DNA of 64,000 nucleotides from Trebonia sp050013875 (lineage in GTDB: Bacteria > Actinomycetota > Actinomycetes > Streptosporangiales > Streptosporangiaceae). Positions 57,253 to 64,000 of this stretch are shown in pieces. Both the position numbers and the translations under genes were made by a program. Position 1 is the first letter of the stretch. Every line of letters begins with the position of its first letter. The DNA lies in the NCBI GenBank assembly GCA_050013875.1, contig JBEKEK010000076.1, positions 4,715 to 68,714 of the forward strand, written 5' to 3'. The notes under the pieces are model-generated. The model worked only from the letters and a program-made list of their open reading frames with translations. It ran no database searches and was not told where the DNA came from.

Positions 57253-57676
57253 GCGCGGTCGGTCCTCTCTGGGTCGTCAGCGGCGGGTGCGGCGCGCCTG
57301 GGGTCTACCGCTGATACGACCTGTAAGTCGATCCCTGCTTTTCTCGGGTGCCACGGGAAGCAGGACATCAAGTCGGTGCGAAGCCTCGTCGCAACTGACT
57401 TTCGACACTACACCTACGATCGCGGGCCTTTTTACAGGGCGTGAACGGAGCCCGCCGGCTTGGCAGGAATAGGAGATAACCCGACGGCTTTCCGGTGGGG
57501 GCCGCCAACCGAGCTCCCGCCCCCGCCAACGGGTCAGCATTGCTGTTGCCGCGACTGTGCACTAATCTGTTGATTACAGGGTAAAACGACATCTTCTGCG
57601 CACACGAGCAAGGATGCGTACCTGGCTGCTCCGGACCCCGGCGGTTCCAATCTGCCGTCGGCGAGCCGAGGTTGAC
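57253..57676. other. Divergent spacer between the membrane protein and the sigma factor
   Basis: 424 bp with lower GC in parts. GGGTAA at 57579-57584, about 95 bp before the sigma factor start, resembles a sigma-B/F -10 element, but I see no matching upstream GTTT at the right distance. CCTGCTT and AAGCAGG form a loose inverted repeat near 57340-57370. No gene is visible here. Confidence 0.4.
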
Positions 57677-58582
57677 ATGGCAGTACGTTCGTCAGGAACA
57701 GCACCCGCCCCGGATCCGGTTCTGGATCCCCCCGCCACCTCTGCCCATGCGCTCAGAGAGGGCCTGGCCGGGCTGGATGACCGAGTGCTGCTTGGCCTGG
57801 TCCAGTCGCTGCCGCAGGGCAGCCACCGGCGCGCGGCGGCCTGCGAGCTGCTCGTCACCCGCTACCAGGGCCTTGTCCGGTCCTGCGTGCGACCCTACCG
57901 GGGTACCCCTGTGCCGACCCAGGACCTGATGCAGGTGGGGTATCTCGGCCTGCTGAAGGCAATCAATCACTTCGATCTGGCCGCCGAAACCGGCCTCGCT
58001 GCCTATGCGCGGCCGTGCATCAGCGGCGAAATCAAGCGGTACTTCCGCGACAAGCGCTGGCCCCTCCGCGTCGAGCGCCCGGTGCAGGAGCTGGCCCTCC
58101 AGGTCCGCGACGCATCCGGGCCGCTGGCCCAGCAGCTGGGCCGCACTCCGGACGACTCCGATTTGGCCTTGCACCTGGGAGTCAGCGGGGCCAGGCTGCG
58201 TCAGGCCCGGCAGGCGCAGCTGGCCTTCATGCCGTTCTCGCTGGACGCGCCGCTGGCCGGCCAGTCCGCCATGATCACTCTGGCCGACGTGATCGGGGCG
58301 GAGGATCCGCGACTTGACCACCTGCTTGGCATGCAGGCTGTGGCCGCTCACTGGGGCGAGCTGCCCTCGCGCGAGCAGCAGATCCTGATCATGGATTTCC
58401 GTGGCGGCCTGACCCAGGCGCAAATCGGCCAGCAGCTCCGCATTTCCCAGATGCACGTCTCCCGGCTCCGCACGCGCGCCCTCGGCCACCTCCGCGCCCG
58501 GCTCCTCGGCCCCGAACCCCGCCAGGTCCCAGGGCCGGCCAGGCGGGACCTGAACCGCCACCCGACCATGACCACGGCCTGA
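57677..58582 (+). CDS. SigB/SigF-family RNA polymerase sigma factor
   Basis: 301 residues from ATG 57677 (GAGG upstream). Region 2: VTRYQGLVRSC, DLMQVGYLGLLKAINHFD, AYARPCISGEIKRYFRDKRWPLRV; region 3 about 150-215; region 4: LPSREQQILIMDF, LTQAQIGQQLRISQMHVSRL (helix-turn-helix). This is the SigB/SigF/SigG stress class, which in actinobacteria is controlled by anti-sigma and STAS partners. A STAS protein occurs at 19891, but no anti-sigma factor is adjacent. A Ser/Thr kinase starts 12 bp downstream, suggesting a common transcript and possible phosphorylation link. Confidence 0.9.
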   Translation: MAVRSSGTAPAPDPVLDPPATSAHALREGLAGLDDRVLLGLVQSLPQGSHRRAAACELLVTRYQGLVRSCVRPYRGTPVPTQDLMQVGYLGLLKAINHFDLAAETGLAAYARPCISGEIKRYFRDKRWPLRVERPVQELALQVRDASGPLAQQLGRTPDDSDLALHLGVSGARLRQARQAQLAFMPFSLDAPLAGQSAMITLADVIGAEDPRLDHLLGMQAVAAHWGELPSREQQILIMDFRGGLTQAQIGQQLRISQMHVSRLRTRALGHLRARLLGPEPRQVPGPARRDLNRHPTMTTA

Positions 58583-58593
58583 GGTGCAGCCGG

Positions 58594-59736
58594 GTGGTTG
58601 GCTCGGAGAACTCACCCCGCCAGCACGGATCACCTGGAAACCACCCACTCGACAACGGCTCAGCTGCCCCGTCGATTCGCGGGGGGCACACGCTGAGTGC
58701 GCCGCTACCGCTAAGCGGGCGTTACCGGCTGCGGGACAGGGTCGCGGTCGGCGGGATGGGCGAGGTGTGGCGTGCGCGCGACACCCGGCTTGGCCGGATA
58801 GTCGCGGTTAAGGTGCTGCGCCCCGAGTTCGCAGGCAACCCTGAGTTCCGGGATCTGCTGCGCTGGGAAGGCAGGCAGGCGGGCCGCGTGCCGCACCCTG
58901 GCGTCGTCCAGGTCCTTGACTACGACGACGGCTCGGCTAGCGGTGTGCCGTTCCTAGTGATGGAGTACGTGGAGGGCCCCTCGCTCGCCGCCGTCCTCAG
59001 CGCGGAGGGCACGCTATCTCCTCGTCATGTCCTTGGCCTGATTGCGCAGGCGACCGAGGCACTGGCGTGTGCCCATGCGGCCGGGATTGTGCATTGCGAC
59101 ATAAAGCCAGCAAACGTGCTGATCGACGACGGCCGGGTCAAGATCGCCGACTTTGGCATCGCCCAGGCGGCAGGCGCGGTCCCGTTGACCCGGGTCGGCC
59201 TGGTGACAGGCACCCCCGGCTACCTGTCACCGGAGCAGGTGGCCGGCCTGCCCGCCACGCCGGCCAGTGACCTGTACGGCCTCGGGATGATCGCCTATGA
59301 ATGCCTGACCGGACGACCGCCGTTCCGTGGCAGCCCGCTGGCGGTCGCGCACGCGCATACGGACCGGCCACTGCCGCCACTGCCCGCTACAGTGCCCGCG
59401 CCGGTGGCGGAACTGATCGCAGCGCTGACCGCAAAGAACCCGAAGGACCGTCCCGACGACGCGCTGGCCGCGGCCGAGTGGGCCCGGCGCCTCCGCGACC
59501 ACCCGCAGGTGATCCAGGCAGCCGCCGGCGCCGTCCGGGCCGGCGTATCGGTTTACTATCCGCCGGCACCGCCAGGCGCTTCGCGTTTCCCCTGGTCAAG
59601 GGTACTTTCTTCGCTCTCCCGCGATTCTGTCGATGTGCCCGCCCGACGTCCGCGACGCACCCCGGTGTTCATCTCTCGTTTCGGGAGACCCAACTTGTGC
59701 GTGGTAAACTTGCGTTACCACTCCGGACCCCGGTGA
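58594..59736 (+). CDS. Ser/Thr protein kinase (PknB-like, soluble)
   Basis: 380 residues from GTG 58594; an internal start near the GGHTLS segment is possible because the first 40 residues are low-complexity. Kinase motifs: GGMGEVWRARD (glycine loop), VAVKVL (Lys), HCDIKPANVL (catalytic loop, HCD in place of HRD), KIADFGIAQ (DFG), GTPGYLSPEQ, SDLYGLGMIAYECLTGRPPF. After residue 310 there is an Arg/Ser/Pro-rich tail with no transmembrane helix or PASTA sensor. It probably phosphorylates cytosolic regulators. It follows the sigma factor gene by 12 bp and precedes phosphoketolase. Confidence 0.88.
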   Translation: MVGSENSPRQHGSPGNHPLDNGSAAPSIRGGHTLSAPLPLSGRYRLRDRVAVGGMGEVWRARDTRLGRIVAVKVLRPEFAGNPEFRDLLRWEGRQAGRVPHPGVVQVLDYDDGSASGVPFLVMEYVEGPSLAAVLSAEGTLSPRHVLGLIAQATEALACAHAAGIVHCDIKPANVLIDDGRVKIADFGIAQAAGAVPLTRVGLVTGTPGYLSPEQVAGLPATPASDLYGLGMIAYECLTGRPPFRGSPLAVAHAHTDRPLPPLPATVPAPVAELIAALTAKNPKDRPDDALAAAEWARRLRDHPQVIQAAAGAVRAGVSVYYPPAPPGASRFPWSRVLSSLSRDSVDVPARRPRRTPVFISRFGRPNLCVVNLRYHSGPR

Positions 59737-59780
59737 CCATAGCGCTCGCGGCCGAAAACCGCCGACCTGCCCGGAGTCTC

Positions 59781-62192
59781 ATGAATCATTTCCCGGAATC
59801 ACATCTGCTCGCTCCGCCGGCAAGCGCACTGGGTCCCCTTTCCCCTGAAATGATGCACGGGATGGATGCGTACTGGCGGGCCGCCAACTATCTGTCGGTT
59901 GGCCAGATATATCTCTACGATAATCCGCTCCTGAAACGTCCGCTTGAGCTGTCCGACGTGAAGCCGCTGATCGTGGGGCACTGGGGCACGACTCCTGGCC
60001 AGAATTTCATCTATGTGCACCTGAACCGGGTAATCAAGAAATTCGACCTGGACATGTTCTATGTGGCCGGCCCCGGTCACGGTGGGCCGGCGCTGGTAGC
60101 CAACACTTACCTGGAAGGCACTTACAGCGAGATCTATCCCGATGTCAGCCAGGACGAAGCCGGACTGAAAAAACTGTTCACTCAGTTCTCCTTCCCGGGC
60201 GGGATTTCCAGCCATGTCGCACCAACGACGCCCGGATCGATCCACGAAGGCGGTGAACTGGGGTATTCACTCAGCCATGCGTTCGGCGCCGCATTCGACA
60301 ACCCGGGCCTGATCGTCGCCTGCGTCGTCGGTGACGGCGAGGCAGAGACAGGCCCGCTGGCGACCTCCTGGCAGTCCACCAAATTCCTCAATCCCGTCAG
60401 CGACGGGGCCGTCCTGCCGATCTTGCACCTCAACGGCTACAAGATCAGCAACCCCACCGTGCTGGCACGCATTGAGGAAGAAGAGCTGGGCCAGTTCCTG
60501 CGCGGCTGCGGCTGGGAGCCACGCTTCGTCGAGGGCTACGACCCGGAAGAGATGCACCAACTCATGGCCGGGGTACTGGATGAGGCGATCGAGGCCATCC
60601 TGCGTATCCAGGACACCGCACGCGCCGCCGGTGACGCCACCCGGCCGCGCTGGCCCATGATCGTCTTGAAGTCACCCAAAGGCTGGACGGGCCCGAAGGT
60701 CGTTGACGGCCTGCAGATCGAAGGCACGTTCCGGTCACACCAGGTACCGCTCCTGGTCGATGCCGACCATCCGGCTCACCTGGGCCAGCTGGAGAGCTGG
60801 ATGATGAGCTACAAGCCCGCTGAGCTGTTCGACATCGGCGGCCGCCTCCTGCCGGACCTGGCTGAGCTGGCACCCAGCGGCCATCGGCGGATGGGTGCCA
60901 ATCCGCACACGAACGGCGGCGCCCTGCTGCGCGATCTGCGCATGCCGGACTTCCGGGTCCATGCGGTCACGGTGCCTGCTCCTGGTGCCGTTGACGCCCA
61001 GGACACTCTCGTCCTTGGCGAGTTTCTGCGTGATGTGGTCGAGCTCAACCAGGAGAGCCGGAATTTCCGGATGTTCGGTCCCGACGAGACGCTCTCGAAC
61101 ATGCTCGGCGCGGTCTTCGAGGTCACCAGCCGCCAGTGGGACGCCCGGATCCAGCAGAACGACGAGTTCCTCGCGCCGAGCGGGCGCGTGCTGGACTCCA
61201 TGCTCAGCGAGCACCAGTCAGAGGGCTGGCTCGAGGGCTACCTGCTCACCGGGCGGCATGGGCTGTTCAACTGCTACGAGGCTTTCATTCATATCGTCGA
61301 CTCGATGTTCAACCAGCACGCCAAGTGGCTGAAGGTCACGTCCCAGCTGCCCTGGCGGCGGAACATCGCCTCGCTCAATTACCTGCTCACCTCGCACGTC
61401 TGGCAGCAGGACCACAACGGCTTCACGCATCAGGATCCGGGTTTCCTTGATCACGTCGTCAACAAGAAGGCCGACGTCGTCCGGGTCTACCTGCCGCCCG
61501 ACGCGAACTGCCTGCTGTCGGTCATGGATCACTGCCTGCGCAGCCGGCACTACGTGAACGTGGTCGTCGCGGGAAAGCGCGCGATGCCCCAGTGGCTGAC
61601 CATGGAAGCCGCCGCCGTGCATTGCACCGAGGGGATCGGCATCTGGGAGTGGGCAAGCAACGACGAAGGCGCCGAGCCCGACGTCGTCATGGCCTGCTGC
61701 GGGGACACGCCCACGCTTGAGGTGCTCGGCGCCGTATCGATCCTGCGTGAGCACCTGCCCGACCTCAAGATCAGGGTGGTCAACGTCGTGGACCTGATGA
61801 AGCTCCAGTCCAGCAGCGAGCACCCGCACGGGCTGAGCGACACCGATTACGACTCGCTGTTCACCAGGGACAAGCACATCATCTTCGGCTTCCACGGGTA
61901 CCCCCAGCTCATCCACCGGCTGACCTACCGCCGCGCCAACCGCGACCTGCACGTCCGCGGCTACATCGAAGAGGGCACGATCACCACGCCGTTCGACATG
62001 CGCGTGCAGAACCGCCTGGACCGCTACCACCTGGTCCAGGACGTGATCGACCGGCTGCCGCAACTCGGCGCCACCGGCGACTACCTCAGGCAGATGATGC
62101 GCGACAAGCTCGTCGAGCACGGCCAGTACATCGACAAGCACGGCCAGGACATGCCAGAAATCCGCGACTGGACATGGAGCGGCCCCCGGTGA
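59781..62192 (+). CDS. xfp: Phosphoketolase (Xfp)
   Basis: 803 residues, full length. TPP-binding GDGEAETGPLATSW, the substrate His-rich start (NYLSVGQIYLYDNPLLK, GHWGTTPGQNFIY, AGPGHGGPALVAN) and NQESRNFRMFGPDETLSNML are canonical. It cleaves xylulose-5-phosphate and/or fructose-6-phosphate with phosphate to acetyl phosphate and a shorter sugar phosphate, a bypass giving acetyl units without decarboxylation. ATG 59781 has GGAG four bases upstream, downstream of the kinase stop. The 3-prime end overlaps the frame of the convergent ABC permease by about 110 bp. Confidence 0.95.
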   Translation: MNHFPESHLLAPPASALGPLSPEMMHGMDAYWRAANYLSVGQIYLYDNPLLKRPLELSDVKPLIVGHWGTTPGQNFIYVHLNRVIKKFDLDMFYVAGPGHGGPALVANTYLEGTYSEIYPDVSQDEAGLKKLFTQFSFPGGISSHVAPTTPGSIHEGGELGYSLSHAFGAAFDNPGLIVACVVGDGEAETGPLATSWQSTKFLNPVSDGAVLPILHLNGYKISNPTVLARIEEEELGQFLRGCGWEPRFVEGYDPEEMHQLMAGVLDEAIEAILRIQDTARAAGDATRPRWPMIVLKSPKGWTGPKVVDGLQIEGTFRSHQVPLLVDADHPAHLGQLESWMMSYKPAELFDIGGRLLPDLAELAPSGHRRMGANPHTNGGALLRDLRMPDFRVHAVTVPAPGAVDAQDTLVLGEFLRDVVELNQESRNFRMFGPDETLSNMLGAVFEVTSRQWDARIQQNDEFLAPSGRVLDSMLSEHQSEGWLEGYLLTGRHGLFNCYEAFIHIVDSMFNQHAKWLKVTSQLPWRRNIASLNYLLTSHVWQQDHNGFTHQDPGFLDHVVNKKADVVRVYLPPDANCLLSVMDHCLRSRHYVNVVVAGKRAMPQWLTMEAAAVHCTEGIGIWEWASNDEGAEPDVVMACCGDTPTLEVLGAVSILREHLPDLKIRVVNVVDLMKLQSSSEHPHGLSDTDYDSLFTRDKHIIFGFHGYPQLIHRLTYRRANRDLHVRGYIEEGTITTPFDMRVQNRLDRYHLVQDVIDRLPQLGATGDYLRQMMRDKLVEHGQYIDKHGQDMPEIRDWTWSGPR

Positions 62193-64000
62193 ACGCGGCG
62201 CGGGTAGGGCCAGCCGCATAACTGGACGGTGATGGCGGCGAGCACGTCCAGCCGGGCCGCCCGGCGGGCGGGCCAGCTGGCCGAGATCAGCCCGAGCAGC
62301 GCGGCCAGCAGCAGGAATTCCGCCAGGCTGGACAGCGGAACGACCGTGTCGGTGACGCCCTGCTGTTTCAGCGAAGACACCAGTGCGACGCCCATCCCAG
62401 TGCCGACGATGATCCCGATGAGGGCACCGAAGATCGCCAGGATGACCGCCTCGGACCGGATCATCGTGCGGACCTGGCGGCGTTTCATGCCGACCGCCCG
62501 CAACAGGCCGATCTCACGGGTGCGCTCGAACACCGAGAGCATGAGGGTGTTGACGATGCCGATGAGCGCGATGAGCACTGCCAGGGCGAGCAGGGCGTAG
62601 ACGAGCCCGAGCAACTCGTTGACGGCGGCGGCCTGGGTTTGCTCGAACTGAGCCCGAGTCTGGACCTGGGCGTTCGGGAAGACGGCGAGGGCGCTAGTGA
62701 CGGCGTTGTTCACGGCGGCGCTGCCGTTGGTTGCCACGAGGAGCGCGGCTGGCGGCTGGCTGCTGAAGTGGGCGGTGAAGAACCCGGTGCTGACCAGGTA
62801 ACCGCCGATCAGGGCGTTGGCCTGGTAGATACCGCCGATCCGCAGGCTGGCAGAACCGGTCCTGGCGAACGTCACCGGGAGCGTGTCCCCCACGGACAGG
62901 TGCTTCGCTGTGGCGGTGGGGGAGTCGATGAGCAGCTCCCCCCGGGCCAGGGCGGCGGAGGTGCCCGCAGTCATGCGCAGGATCAGCGTGTCGGCCAGGT
63001 GCGCCACCGATACCGCCTTGAGCGTGGCGAGCGAGCTCTGGACCTCGAACTGCCCGCTGTAGACGGTGGTGGTCGCGGTGACGCCCGGCACGGCTACGGC
63101 CCTGGCCGGCACCGCATCGCTGAGTTCCCCGGTTCCGCTGGCCGTCACGATGAGGCCGGCGCTGATCGCCTGGTCCACGCTGCTGGTAGCCGACTTCGAC
63201 AGCGAGGCGCCGAACACCGACATGGCGGCGACCAGGGCCAGGCCGATCATGAGCGCCGAGGCGGTCTGGGCGGTGCGCCGGGGGCTGCGCATCGAGTTCT
63301 CCCGCCCGAGCTTGCCCGGTTCCCCGAGCAGCCGGGCCAGCGGACGCCCGATTACGCCGGACAGCGGGCGGGCGATCGCCGGTGAGAGCATGGCGACACC
63401 GACGAAGATGCCGACCGCGCCCGCGCCCACTAGCGCGATGGCCGGGCCGGCCAGCCCGATGGCCAGCAGGACCGCGCCGGCCAGGGTCACCGCCGCGCCC
63501 CCGATGATCCGGCGCCGCAGCGAGACGTCGCCGTCGGCCTGACGATCGCTGAGCGCGGCGATCGGGGGGATGCGCACGGCGTTGCGGGCCGGCCGGATCG
63601 CGGCGATCACGGTCACGCCCACCCCGACGGCCAGGCCCACCAGCACAGTACGCGGCTCGAACACCAGCGATCCGGTCGGCAGCGTGATCCCGAACCCGCG
63701 CAGCAGCGCCTCAAGCCCGAGCGCGGCCAGCACGCCCAGGCCCAGGCCGATCGCCGAGGAGACCAGCCCGGTGATGGCCGCCTCGGCCAGCACGGAGCGG
63801 AACACCTGGCGGCGGCTGGCGCCGACGATCCGCAGCAGGGCCAGTTCCCTGGTCCGCTGCCCGACGGTGATCGAGAAGGTGTTGAAGATGGTGAACCCGC
63901 CGACGAACAGCGAGATGAACGCGAAGACCAGCAGCGCGGTGGAGAAGAACGACAGGTCCTGGCTGATCGCGGCGGTGTTCTCGTTGATCAGGGTCTGCTG
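62081..64000 (-). CDS. FtsX-type ABC transporter permease (partial, cut by right edge)
   Basis: At least 639 residues are visible, the 5-prime end lying beyond 64000. It has two FtsX units: the visible part begins in the first (FFSTALLVFAFISLFVGGFTIFNTFSITVGQRTRELALLRIVGASRRQV, key RTRELALLRIVGASRRQVFRS), continues with periplasmic segments (ATSSVDQAIS, etc.) and ends with the second (LLGLVYALLALAVLIALIGIVNTLMLSVFERTREIGLLRAVGMKRRQV; key TREIGLLRAVGMKRRQ). It belongs to the MacB/LolC-like class, exporting lipids, peptides or lipoproteins. After PARRAARLDVLAAI the frame reads through antisense to phosphoketolase to 62081, where family members usually stop. The ATPase gene should lie beyond the right edge. 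Confidence 0.85.
   Translation of the reverse strand, partial: QQTLINENTAAISQDLSFFSTALLVFAFISLFVGGFTIFNTFSITVGQRTRELALLRIVGASRRQVFRSVLAEAAITGLVSSAIGLGLGVLAALGLEALLRGFGITLPTGSLVFEPRTVLVGLAVGVGVTVIAAIRPARNAVRIPPIAALSDRQADGDVSLRRRIIGGAAVTLAGAVLLAIGLAGPAIALVGAGAVGIFVGVAMLSPAIARPLSGVIGRPLARLLGEPGKLGRENSMRSPRRTAQTASALMIGLALVAAMSVFGASLSKSATSSVDQAISAGLIVTASGTGELSDAVPARAVAVPGVTATTTVYSGQFEVQSSLATLKAVSVAHLADTLILRMTAGTSAALARGELLIDSPTATAKHLSVGDTLPVTFARTGSASLRIGGIYQANALIGGYLVSTGFFTAHFSSQPPAALLVATNGSAAVNNAVTSALAVFPNAQVQTRAQFEQTQAAAVNELLGLVYALLALAVLIALIGIVNTLMLSVFERTREIGLLRAVGMKRRQVRTMIRSEAVILAIFGALIGIIVGTGMGVALVSSLKQQGVTDTVVPLSSLAEFLLLAALLGLISASWPARRAARLDVLAAITVQLCGWPYPRRVHRGPLHVQSRISGMSWPCLSMYWPCSTSLSRIICLR

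Noticed and set aside
57579..57584. GGGTAA as a sigma-B type -10 element before the sigma factor gene
   Set aside because: No matching upstream element at the needed 14-16 bp spacing; mentioned only within the spacer entry.
1..64000. Prophage, transposase or integrative element
   Set aside because: No integrase, transposase, terminal repeats or attachment sites were recognised; accessory character rests only on composition and broken genes.

Overview
The window is 64 kb of very GC-rich DNA with GTG and TTG starts, short ATGA/GTGA gene overlaps and typical actinomycete gene content: an IdeR-type iron box, GAF-ANTAR regulators, a SigB/F-type sigma factor, a Ser/Thr kinase, a decayed F420-type luciferase-like gene, methylmalonyl-CoA mutase and NACHT/WD40 STAND ATPases. 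I read it as chromosome of a soil actinomycete (Streptosporangiales/Catenulisporales-like), but the genus cannot be fixed from the sequence. I see no rRNA, tRNA, CRISPR array or transposase. About 46 protein genes, four decayed genes and a dozen regulatory or structural sites can be supported.

Layout. 0-6.5 kb: NTF2-like protein, metallo-beta-lactamase-fold protein, bioF preceded by a 28-codon MerR-like mini-ORF, then a divergent MFS/GntR pair sharing a palindrome, and a PAP2 phosphatase. 6.5-12.7 kb: F420-type luciferase pseudogene, a two-gene WD40-STAND module, a Nei/Fpg glycosylase, and bacterioferritin behind an iron box. 13-23.6 kb: large XRE-ATPase-TPR regulator, a GMC oxidoreductase fused to an alpha/beta hydrolase, a hairpin-rich divergent spacer, and several small metabolic genes. 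23.7-26.1 kb: secreted GH59-like glycosidase with a ricin-type lectin domain.

26.4-29.6 kb is the most unusual part: two paralogous Cys/Trp-rich short proteins with the same TPGFTAE N-terminus, a tiny PCGGC protein, a stand-alone PatG C-terminal-like protein and a PatA-like cytosolic subtilase. Together they look like a split, cyanobactin-protease-like RiPP or peptide-processing locus. The region is visibly less GC-rich than its surroundings. It is followed by remnants and broken genes (29.8-34.3 kb), suggesting a plastic accessory segment.

34.4-42 kb: SDR epimerase, then the mutA-mutB-meaB operon on the minus strand behind a DHA2 efflux pump, with three TGGTAC elements spaced exactly 21 bp in between. 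42-49.6 kb: SnoaL-like gene divergent from an MmyB-like XRE regulator around a 46-bp nested palindrome, an FAD oxidase/MpaB-like pair, an NRAMP-type transporter coupled to a soluble MgtE-N/CBS protein, and an aldo/keto reductase. 49.6-54.7 kb: NACHT ATPase, a 3-hydroxyisobutyrate-dehydrogenase-like gene, and a 1-Cys peroxiredoxin. 54.7-64 kb: two GAF-ANTAR proteins, a six-helix membrane protein, sigma factor, Ser/Thr kinase, phosphoketolase and an FtsX-type ABC permease cut by the right edge.

Working together: stress and redox genes (bfr, peroxiredoxin, ANTAR, sigma, kinase) and propionate/branched-chain carbon genes (mutAB, meaB, hydroxyisobutyrate-type dehydrogenase, phosphoketolase) form the core. 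The two STAND ATPases and the PatA/PatG-like locus are accessory, self-contained modules.
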